From the NCBI GenBank assembly GCA_042408595.1, contig JBHOQX010000022.1, positions 49,765 through 113,764 of the forward strand: DNA of 64,000 bases, read 5' to 3'. How positions within the stretch are numbered: the stretch's first letter is position 1; each line of letters starts with the position of its first letter. Under the pieces are notes generated by a model. The model ran no database searches. It saw only the letters and a program-made list of their open reading frames with translations, and was not told the DNA's origin. Origin of the DNA: JBHOQX01 sp042408595 (GTDB taxonomy: Bacteria > Chloroflexota > Chloroflexia > Chloroflexales > Roseiflexaceae). Below, piece by piece: positions 57,394 through 64,000 of this stretch. The translations under genes and the position numbers were made by a program.

Positions 57394-58410
57394 ATGGATG
57401 ACCTCCTCCCCTACCCCTTCCTCGCGATCGTCGGCCAGGCGGAGATGAAAACCGCGCTGGTGCTGGCGCTCGTCAACCCGCAGATCGGTGGCGTGCTGCT
57501 GGCCGGCCCGTATGGCGTCGGCAAGACGACTGCCGTGCGCGCGCTGCTCGACATCATGCCGGATGTCGAGCGCGAGGAGCCGGACGGCTCGGGCGGGGTG
57601 ATCACGCGCAGCGAGCGGATGCGGATCGTCGAACTGCCGCTGAACGCCCGGCTGGAGGACGTGGTCGGGGGGATCAACGAGCGGATCGCGCGCGAGCAAG
57701 GGCGGGTTGTGCTGGAAGAGGGGGTGCTGGCCCGCGCCCACCGCAACCTGCTGTATATCGACGAAGTCAACATGCTCGACGCGCAGGTGGCGGACGCGAT
57801 CCTGGATGCGGCGGCCCAGGGGCGGACATTCGTGCGCCGGGGGCCGATGACGCGCCTGTTTCCGTCGCAATTCGTGCTGATCGGCTCGATGAACCCGGAG
57901 GAGGGGGCGCTGCGCCCGCAGATCCTCGACCGCTTCGGGCTGCGGGTGTGGGTCGCGCCGCTGGCCGAGCGCGCCGAACGGCTGGAGGTCTACCGCCGCG
58001 CGCGCGACTTCCGCCGCGATCCGGAGGGGTTCCGGGCGCGTTACGCCGCCGAGATGCAGAAGCTGCGGACGGATGTCGCCGTGGCGCGCGAGATTCTGCC
58101 GCACGTCGTGATCGCGCCGGAGGCCGAGGAATTCGCGCTCGGCTGCATCCAGGCGCTGAATATCCCATCGCACCGAGCCGAGATCGCGCTGCTGGAGGCC
58201 GCCCGCGCCCGCGCCGCCGCCGACAGCCGCGCCCGCGCGACGGTCGAGGACGTGCGGCGGGTCGCGCCGCTGGCGCTGCGGCAACGCCGCAGTCCGACGC
58301 TCGACGCCTACGCGGCGCGCATGGCCGAGGAGAGCGCCGCGATCGACGAGGCGATGGCCCGCCTCGGCGAGAACGGCGCCGCGCCGCGGGGGCGCCGCAA
58401 GCGGCCATAA
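57394..58410 (+). CDS. ChlI-type AAA ATPase (magnesium chelatase subunit I family)
   Basis: 338 aa. Walker A GPYGVGKTT (~43), Walker B LLYIDEVNMLD (~125), sensor FVLIGSMNPEEGALRPQILDRFGL. The helix-2 insert and GSMNPEEG identify the Mg-chelatase I / MoxR side of the AAA+ family. In phototrophs it powers Mg insertion into protoporphyrin with ChlD and ChlH. No other bch genes are visible, so a MoxR-like role with a VWA partner elsewhere is equally possible. Confidence 0.85.
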   Translation: MDDLLPYPFLAIVGQAEMKTALVLALVNPQIGGVLLAGPYGVGKTTAVRALLDIMPDVEREEPDGSGGVITRSERMRIVELPLNARLEDVVGGINERIAREQGRVVLEEGVLARAHRNLLYIDEVNMLDAQVADAILDAAAQGRTFVRRGPMTRLFPSQFVLIGSMNPEEGALRPQILDRFGLRVWVAPLAERAERLEVYRRARDFRRDPEGFRARYAAEMQKLRTDVAVAREILPHVVIAPEAEEFALGCIQALNIPSHRAEIALLEAARARAAADSRARATVEDVRRVAPLALRQRRSPTLDAYAARMAEESAAIDEAMARLGENGAAPRGRRKRP

Positions 58411-58453
58411 CAGCGCGGGGCGGTGTGCGCTCCTTCGAACAGCTCATCGACGG

Positions 58454-58915
58454 TCAACGCACCGTGCCCGCCGGCTGGCGTACCACCACATCCCTCTGCC
58501 GCGCCCAGAAGGTCGGCGGGATGCGGGCGATGTCCGCTGTTGGCAGGGGCGCCCGGTTCAGCAGCGCCGCCGCCAGCCGCCGCAGCGGCGCCTGCCCGTG
58601 CGGGATGCGCCGCGCCTTGAGGCGCCCACCGCTGCCGATATGGACAATATAGCCGTCCGGGTCGAGCCGGAGCGCCACGATCTGGGGGCGGATCGGAAAG
58701 ATGGGCAACGGCTCGTCGAAGCAGCGGCGGATCTCCGGGCCGAATGAGGTGCAGACCATCTCCCAGCAGCGTCCGCGGTCGTCGATCCAGCGCCGCGGTG
58801 TGCAGTCCAGCGCGCGCGCCGGGCGGCGTTCGAACCAGTCGAACCACGCGCCGGCGTCCGCGAAGAAATCCGGCTCGTCCAGATAGGTGCGCAGGGCATC
58901 GGCGTTCCGTTCCAT
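58454..58915 (-). CDS. Hypothetical protein
   Basis: 153 aa, not recognised. Trp-rich N-terminus (GAWFDWFERRPARALDC), then a beta-rich part (PQIVALRLDPDGYIVHIGSGG). No signal peptide or membrane span. GGAGGCGGAAG immediately precedes the ATG, which supports the start. Function unknown. Confidence 0.6.
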   Translation of the reverse strand: MERNADALRTYLDEPDFFADAGAWFDWFERRPARALDCTPRRWIDDRGRCWEMVCTSFGPEIRRCFDEPLPIFPIRPQIVALRLDPDGYIVHIGSGGRLKARRIPHGQAPLRRLAAALLNRAPLPTADIARIPPTFWARQRDVVVRQPAGTVR

Positions 58916-59023
58916 CTTCCGCCTCCGGTCGCGTCCGTTGATTGGCTGTTACTCCAAAGAACGGACCAGGCGGCGGTTCGGAAGCGTGCAATGGTGAAAA
59001 ACGGATGATATGCCGTGATGACA

Positions 59024-59162
59024 GGACGTCCGCGGTAGGGAGGTTTGGCGGGGCTGCGCTCCTCCCAAACCCCTGCTTGGGCGCGTGCGCGCGCCCAGGC
59101 GAGCGCCGCGGCGGGCCGGCGGCCCGCCATACCTCCTGCGCTGCGGACGACCGCGTACGTCC
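59024..59162. repeat. MITE-like element with 13-bp terminal inverted repeats
   Basis: GGACGTCCGCGGT (59024-59036) and ACCGCGTACGTCC (59150-59162) match as inverted repeats at 12 of 13 positions. The interior starts AGGGAGGTTTGGCGG and is GC-rich and non-coding. A 41-bp relative lies at 49735-49775. Confidence 0.55.
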
Positions 59163-59189
59163 TGGCGATCGAGGCTGTGCGCGCTGAGA

Positions 59190-59549
59190 GGCGCACCCTG
59201 CTCAAACGCCAGGCGCAGGCTGACGGGACAGGTGATCAGCACGCGCTCTTCGTGGTCGAAGCATGGGTTGTTCAGGCCGCGGGCCACGCTCAGCGGCGCG
59301 CTGCGGGAGAAGGTCGCGCCGCTGCTGGAGCCGCGCTTCTCGGCGGCGCACCGGTGCGCGTGGAGCCCGGCGCTGCGCGCAGCGCCGGCGAGAGTTGGTC
59401 CGAATGCGTCTTGGTCTCCTGCAAAGCGACGATCTCCGCGCCGCAGCCGCCCAGTCAGCCGAGAAAGCCGCGCTTCTCGGCGGCGCGCACACCGTTGATG
59501 TTCACGGACAGGATCGTCTGTTCGCGTCGGGCCACGGGAGCCTCGCCAC
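59190..59549 (-). pseudogene. Decayed exodeoxyribonuclease III gene (N-terminal part)
   Basis: The minus strand reads LSVNINGVRAAEKRGFLG, a TGA in place of the expected TGG (59455-59457), then LGGCGAEIVALQETKTHSDQ with the catalytic Asn and Glu of ExoIII. After a shift of frame, SVARGLNNPCFDHEERVLIT matches the next conserved block. Similarity stops before ~59190, leaving less than half of the gene. The neighbouring MITE-like element ends 28 bp away. Confidence 0.78.
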
Positions 59550-59691
59550 CTGACCTATCGGTGCGCAGGTATACCACGGAGGGTTTGGCCCGTCAATGCC
59601 GCTTGACTCCCGCCGTGGAACTGGCTATCCTTGAAGGCGCAACCCGTGAACCGACGCCTGCTCGCGATCCTGCCTTGTCCAGAGCCAGCGC

Positions 59692-60189
59692 ATGTCCGCC
59701 ACTGACCGCCCGATGTACTGGCCGGAGCGCATGATCCGGCGTTTTCTGGTCTCGCGCTGCGGCATCTGGTTCGGGCGCTACGTGCTGCCCTATCTCGATC
59801 TGCCGCTGCTGCGCCTGTCGCGCGGGCGCTGGAGCGCGTCGCCCGGCCAGCCGATTCTGCTGCTCGTCTCGACCGGGGCGCGCACCGGCAAGCCCCGACG
59901 CACGCCGCTGCTCTATCAGCGCGATGGCGAGCGCCTGATCGTGATCGCCTCCAACGGCGGGCGCGACTACCATCCTGCCTGGTATTACAACCTGCGCGCC
60001 AACCCAGTGGCAACCGTGTATGTCGACGGGACGGTGGGGCGCTACATTGCCCGCGAGGCGGTGGGCGCGGAGCGCGAGGCGCTCTGGCGGCGGGCGGTCG
60101 CGTATTTCGAGGGCTTTGCGTTCTACGCACAGCGCACGGCGCGCGCCATTCCGATTATGGTGCTGGCGCCATATCGGAGCGACGAATGA
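59692..60189 (+). CDS. Nitroreductase/deazaflavin (F420)-dependent oxidoreductase, DDN family
   Basis: 165 aa split-barrel protein. ILLLVSTGARTGKPRRTPLLYQ is the family signature (usual LLLTTTGRKSGKxRxxPLxY), with GGRDYHPAWYYNLRANP near residue 90. It should bind F420 or a related flavin and catalyse hydride transfer to an unknown substrate. In Chloroflexota this family is common. Confidence 0.88.
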   Translation: MSATDRPMYWPERMIRRFLVSRCGIWFGRYVLPYLDLPLLRLSRGRWSASPGQPILLLVSTGARTGKPRRTPLLYQRDGERLIVIASNGGRDYHPAWYYNLRANPVATVYVDGTVGRYIAREAVGAEREALWRRAVAYFEGFAFYAQRTARAIPIMVLAPYRSDE

Positions 60190-60310
60190 CGAAAGACGAA
60201 GGACGGAGGACGAAGGCTGCCGCGGCGCCGGCACGGTGGGCAGTATGGAATAGCCTGTGTTGCTCGTTCGTCCTTCGTCCAGACTACTCGCCCCCTTGCC
60301 GGAGGCCGCT

Positions 60311-61102
60311 ATGATGCCGCAAGACCTCGCCCGCCCTGTGCAACGCGCTGCCTGGCACCCCGGCCCGGCCTGGCTCTGGCTGCTGTCGTTCGTGCTCTGC
60401 ATCGGCGGCGATCAGCTGCTTGGGCGCTGGGTGCTGCTGCCGCTGTATGTCGCCGGGTTCTACGGCGGCATGATCGTGATCGACCTGCTCGCCTACCCGT
60501 TGCTGGATCGCTGGCGGGCCTGGCTGCGGGCGCGCGGCCCGTGGGCCTGGTACCTGGTCGAAGTCGGCCTGCTGTGGATCGGCACAGCGCTCCTGTTGGC
60601 CGCGCTCGGGCTGGCCGGGCCGCGGTGGCTCGGCTGGACGTGGGGCGGCCCGGCGCTCTGGGCGGGCGGCCCGGCGCTGCTGCTCCAGGTGTCTGGTGCG
60701 GCGCTGCTGGCCGCCTCGGTGCTGGTCGGAGTCTGGGCCGTCGGGCAGTTGGGCTGGGCGCGGGTGCTGTTCGCCGCGGCCATGTTCCCGCCCGGGGCCG
60801 GTGCGGAGGAGCACAGCATCCCGCAGCGGCTGGTCGTCTCCGGGCCGTACCGCTACGTGCGCAACCCGCTGTACGACACAGACATGACTCTGATCGCCGG
60901 GGCGGCGCTGCTGACGCGCAACTGGGGGCTCATCCTCCTGCTCGCCGCGTACATCGCGCAGCTTGCCATGCAGCTCCGCCTGGAGGAGCGCGAGCTGCGC
61001 GCCCGCTTCGGCGCGCAGTACGCCCGTTACTGCCGGCTCGTGCCGCGTTTTATTCCGCGTCTCACCCCGGTCGATCCCGACGCTATCGAGCGTGAGAGAT
61101 GA
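60311..61102 (+). CDS. Isoprenylcysteine methyltransferase-like membrane methylase
   Basis: 263 aa with five or more transmembrane helices. The C-terminal half has the ICMT/PEMT motif SGPYRYVRNPLYDTDM followed by RLEERELRARFGAQYARYCR. It methylates a lipid or protein carboxyl or amine at the membrane with SAM. The start at 60311 follows GGAGG; an upstream in-frame ATG would add a poorly hydrophobic tail. Confidence 0.82.
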   Translation: MMPQDLARPVQRAAWHPGPAWLWLLSFVLCIGGDQLLGRWVLLPLYVAGFYGGMIVIDLLAYPLLDRWRAWLRARGPWAWYLVEVGLLWIGTALLLAALGLAGPRWLGWTWGGPALWAGGPALLLQVSGAALLAASVLVGVWAVGQLGWARVLFAAAMFPPGAGAEEHSIPQRLVVSGPYRYVRNPLYDTDMTLIAGAALLTRNWGLILLLAAYIAQLAMQLRLEERELRARFGAQYARYCRLVPRFIPRLTPVDPDAIERER

Positions 61103-61136
61103 GCATGGCCAGGGACATAAAACCTACCCCCTGCCC

Positions 61137-63191
61137 CTACCTCGGATACGTCTCCAGCGTGCCGACGGTATAACGCCGGATAGCATAGAGCGGCGAGTCG
61201 ATCGTGATCGACGAGGCGGTGTGGAAGCCGTCGCTATAGTTCACGATGTTGCTTCCGTCGCTCACCCGGGTGATGTCGTAGGTGTCGTTGATGATGTCCT
61301 GGTACCAGCGGCCGGCGCTCGCGTCGTAGTAGCTGGCGCGGACATTCAGCTGCCCCGGGCTGGCCTCTTCCCAGCGCACCCGGATGATATCGCCCGGCTC
61401 CGGGATGTGCCCGCCCGCCGCGGTGGCAGGTAGCGGCCAGCGTGCCAGGATGACCGGATTGCCGACCCAGGCCTCGAACACCAGATCCACGTTGCCATCG
61501 CCCCGCCCGATCGGGATGATCTCCAGGTTCTCCTCGCGGTTGATCTCCTTGCGGAAGCCGACCATCGGCCCGAAGTACCCGTTCGGCGTGCGCGGCGGCG
61601 ACGCGCCTGGCGACCAATCGATCTCGATCTTGGCCCAGCCGTTGGCGACATCCGGCAGGCGGTCGATGTTGCGCCCGGCCTGCAGGCGGTCGATCGCCGA
61701 GTAGATGCCGGCCGCGCCATCCAGCCGGAGATCGTGCTTCCAGGTCGACCAGTCATATTGCACCTGGACGCCGCTACCGTTACGGAAATCCTGAGTCTGC
61801 ACGTTCGCCGCCGGGCGGGCGTCCGGCCCGGTCGGGAAGCGGCCCGTGCCGGGGTTGCGCCACTGGTCAAGGAAGACCTCCAGCGGGCGGGCGCTGTTGG
61901 TCTCCACAATGCCGATCGCGGCGCGGTCGAACGTTTCGTCTCGCATGTTGCCCTGGCGGTACCAGCCGTAGAACTGGCCGTCGATCAGAAGGGCGAAGGC
62001 GCGCTTGACACCAGGCCCGGCCTGCGAGTGCAGCCCGATCTCCAGATCGAACCAGCGATCAACGGGGACCCGGCCATAGATGCGAAACTCGGCCGGTGCG
62101 CCGTCGCCGGTATAGCCGGCGACAGACAGGTCGCCGCCCTGCCGCAGGCGGAGTTGCCAACCGTACGGGCCGCCGGCCTCCGGCCAGAAACCGGCCAGCG
62201 CCAGATACTCGCCGCCGCCGAGCTGCGCGATGGTCGCGCCGGGCACAAAGACGCTCGCACGTTGCCAGATCCAGGTGCCGGGCCGCTCGTTCCACTGATG
62301 TGACGCGGCTGCGTCGGCGAAGGGTACGAAGATGGCGGCGCGGCTGCCCCCGCCGGTTGTGGCGGCGCGGGCCGAGAAGCCGCCGTCGACGGCGCGGGCG
62401 CTGCTCCGGTCGAGCGAGGCGTTGCCGGCGGTCAGCCGGGCGGTACGCCACGACCCGGCCTCCCCTTCGAACGACTCCAGCATATCCCCACCGGGCATCG
62501 GCGACGGTGGCGCGGCGGTCGGCACGGGTGGCAGGGGTGTCTCGGTTGGCGGGAGCGGCGTCGCGGTTGGCGGGAGCGGCGTCGCGGTCGCCTCGGCGGG
62601 CGGCGCGGCGTTCGCCACGCGGAAGTGAACCACCGTCGGCGCGCTGGTCTCCCCCTGCGCGTCGCTCGCTGTGACAGCCATCGTGTAATCGCCGTCGGGG
62701 ACCTGGGTTGTATCCCAGCCGCGCGGCAGATCGTACGAGTCGCCAAGGAAGAAGTAGGGCGGACGGCGCTCGGTGTGGATCACCGGCATGGGTCCGTCGA
62801 GCCGGAAGACGACGCTGACGATGTTCGCGCCGCCCGGGACCGCCTCGATCACCACCTTTGGGCCGCTCACGGCCGCGCCCTCGCTGACGCCGCGCAGTTC
62901 GGCGATCCACGGGCCGACGGGGCCGCCCGCCGGCTCCGGGGGCAGGGTGGCGGTGGCCACCGGTGGGGGCGTAGCTGTCGGGGTCGGCAATGGTGCGCAG
63001 GCGATCGTCGCCTGCTGGCCTTCCACCACGCCGCTCAGGCTCGTCTCACACGTCACGGTCAACTGGCCGCCGGGGGCGAGCGCCAGGAGCTGGGGGTCGG
63101 CGCGGATGGCGAGCGGAAGCGCCAGGGCCACGGTGATGGCCGGGAGGACGATGAGCAGCAGCGGGCGCAGCTTGGGTGGTGTTCGCGGCAC
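61137..63191 (-). CDS. Large secreted protein with Ig-like domain and lectin/lyase-like C-terminus
   Basis: 684 aa from a GTG with AAGGAGAACC upstream. Signal peptide (LRPLLLIVLPAITVALALPL), an Ig-like module (~95-205: GVSEGAAVSGPKVVIEAVP, VTASDAQGETSAPTVVHF), a Pro/Thr linker (~205-240), then a ~440-residue beta-rich domain (FLDQWRNPGTGRFPTG, ADIS-like WSTWKHDLRL, DGNVDLVFEAWVGNPVI) that resembles concanavalin/polysaccharide-lyase folds. Probably extracellular carbohydrate binding or cleavage; I cannot place it in a CAZy family. Confidence 0.75.
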   Translation of the reverse strand: MPRTPPKLRPLLLIVLPAITVALALPLAIRADPQLLALAPGGQLTVTCETSLSGVVEGQQATIACAPLPTPTATPPPVATATLPPEPAGGPVGPWIAELRGVSEGAAVSGPKVVIEAVPGGANIVSVVFRLDGPMPVIHTERRPPYFFLGDSYDLPRGWDTTQVPDGDYTMAVTASDAQGETSAPTVVHFRVANAAPPAEATATPLPPTATPLPPTETPLPPVPTAAPPSPMPGGDMLESFEGEAGSWRTARLTAGNASLDRSSARAVDGGFSARAATTGGGSRAAIFVPFADAAASHQWNERPGTWIWQRASVFVPGATIAQLGGGEYLALAGFWPEAGGPYGWQLRLRQGGDLSVAGYTGDGAPAEFRIYGRVPVDRWFDLEIGLHSQAGPGVKRAFALLIDGQFYGWYRQGNMRDETFDRAAIGIVETNSARPLEVFLDQWRNPGTGRFPTGPDARPAANVQTQDFRNGSGVQVQYDWSTWKHDLRLDGAAGIYSAIDRLQAGRNIDRLPDVANGWAKIEIDWSPGASPPRTPNGYFGPMVGFRKEINREENLEIIPIGRGDGNVDLVFEAWVGNPVILARWPLPATAAGGHIPEPGDIIRVRWEEASPGQLNVRASYYDASAGRWYQDIINDTYDITRVSDGSNIVNYSDGFHTASSITIDSPLYAIRRYTVGTLETYPR

Positions 63192-63719
63192 GGGTGCGGT
63201 TCTCCTTGCGACTACTGGCGAGGCTTATGTATCGCTGCTGTTTACTAATGTAATTGCTATAATCGATAGTTTTAGGCGTTATAGTAATAAAAGAAGGATG
63301 TATTACAATGATCCACGGCTAGTATACACGAAACGGACACAATCTACAATACCGCTATAGTTGAAAGTTCGTTAACATCGACCACAGCCGGCCCGAGTAA
63401 TCCTATTTGACGGAAGATGCACAACGTGAATCGTGGTGGGACTTCGCCCCGCCACGATTGGCACGCCGCGGCTTGCCACACCCCCCACGGTACGGACGAG
63501 CGGCTATGTCCTATCCGTGATGGATGCGTCATAGAGAGATCAACTCAACCCTCGACGCGTGTCGTGCTGAGCCCTTCGGCGATGCTCAGGGCGCAGCGCG
63601 GGGAATCATGTGGGCTTCCCTCCCCACAGGCGGGGAGGGGTGGGGACATCTGTCCGCTCGCAGAGGCGTGCTGTATCAGGCCAGTATCAGCCGTTTGCCG
63701 CCGTGCCTGCACTGGTATG
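63192..63719. other. Non-coding region, AT-rich then repeat-bearing
   Basis: 63220-63400 is markedly AT-rich and has several TATAAT-like words on both strands. AATCGTGG/CCACGATT at 63429-63459 forms a hairpin. A CCCTCCCC-ACAGG-CGGGGAGGGG palindrome at about 63617-63640 belongs to the same family as the repeats inside the DUF1156 gene. Confidence 0.5.
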
Positions 63720-63728
63720 TGGTATAGT
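63720..63728 (+). promoter_or_regulatory. Extended -10 (TGGTATAGT) for the last gene
   Basis: TGnTATAGT about 41 bp before the ATG at 63770. Confidence 0.6.
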
Positions 63729-63769
63729 AGCGTTCGGCTCCCACGTTGGAGCGCCTGAGGTTACCAGAG

Positions 63770-64000
63770 ATGCGTTCAATGACACGACGACAGATCATAC
63801 TGAGCGCCGCGGCCGTGCTCGCCCTGGCGTTGCTGGGCGGCCTGCTGTGGGTCGGCATCAAGGCTAAGCGCACCGCCGACAACGTCGCCGCGATGGTGGT
63901 GCCACCCCGTGTGCTGCCCACGGCCACCGCCGCCCCGACCGCCGCCCGCCCCGCCCCGACCGCCGCCCCCGGCGCGCCTACCGCCGCACCGGCCCCGCCG
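63770..64000 (+). CDS. Partial membrane-anchored protein with Pro/Thr/Ala linker
   Basis: 77 codons are visible. MRSMTRRQIILSAAAVLALALLGG is a single N-terminal transmembrane anchor or signal, followed by a Thr/Pro/Ala linker. The continuation is outside the window. LCP-family proteins start this way in Chloroflexota, but the diagnostic part is missing, so no function is assigned. Confidence 0.7.
   Translation, partial: MRSMTRRQIILSAAAVLALALLGGLLWVGIKAKRTADNVAAMVVPPRVLPTATAAPTAARPAPTAAPGAPTAAPAPP

Noticed and set aside
57394..58410. Evidence for bacteriochlorophyll synthesis
   Set aside because: A single ChlI-type ATPase without ChlD, ChlH or other bch genes is not enough, because MoxR-like relatives look similar.

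Overview
The window is high-GC bacterial DNA that looks like a chromosome segment of a member of the Chloroflexota, most likely class Chloroflexia (Roseiflexus/Chloroflexus relatives). The lineage is an inference from gene content: a split-type methylmalonyl-CoA mutase, a ChlI-type AAA ATPase, F420-type and family-4 glycosyltransferase genes, and secreted proteins with Pro/Thr/Ala-rich linkers. No rRNA, tRNA, CRISPR array, integrase or transposase was seen. A recurrent promoter form is visible: an extended -10 (TGnTATAAT-like), often so close to the start codon that the mRNA would be leaderless (790, 6948, 8911, 28200, probably 47599).

Bases 1-19000 are ordinary chromosome: a partial beta-helix surface protein, a peptide-binding lipoprotein, a DegS/DegU-like two-component pair, a LysR regulator, a Ca2+/H+ exchanger, a CoA-binding protein, pyrophosphatase, Nudix hydrolase, methylmalonyl-CoA mutase large subunit, a GH1 glycosidase, DNA polymerase I, a membrane GT2 and a GT4.

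Bases about 19.7-31.8 kb are an accessory defence island, all on the minus strand: SNF2-like helicase with a DUF3883 end, AAA/DUF4143 ATPase, DUF1156 DNA methyltransferase, MntA-HepT toxin-antitoxin pair, and a DUF499 ATPase with an N-terminal Swt1-type HEPN domain. The helicase-methylase-ATPase trio matches a defence composition already noticed in comparative surveys (COG0553-COG1743-COG1483; I recall the name Hma). The nested modules, the duplicated methylase/ATPase junction around mntA-hepT, and the 230-bp direct repeats that bracket the island are the novel parts. The repeats are two copies of the 3' end of one lipoprotein gene: an orphan fragment on the left and the complete gene on the right.

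Bases 32.4-64 kb return to chromosomal genes. These include a TerC-type membrane protein behind a probable manganese (yybP-ykoY) riboswitch, a membrane-anchored glucose/sorbosone-dehydrogenase-like propeller, a decayed TPR/STAND-like gene, Lon protease with a two-site palindromic operator, a glutamine-synthetase-like ligase plus a separate FluG-like amidohydrolase, an LPxTG-like 5'-nucleotidase, a frameshifted aminoglycoside-phosphotransferase-like gene, oligopeptidase B, a GHMP kinase, an RlmI-like methyltransferase, an ArgJ-like protein, a stand-alone Lon N-domain protein, an orphan Phd antitoxin coupled to DUF503, a ChlI-like ATPase, an exonuclease III pseudogene and two large secreted/anchored proteins at the right edge.

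Intergenic DNA is full of short palindromic and dispersed repeats. Some have entered coding sequence without breaking the frame (twice in the DUF1156 methylase, once in lon). Two genes (DUF499 ATPase and the phosphotransferase) carry similar one-base frameshifts, which could be real decay or sequencing error.
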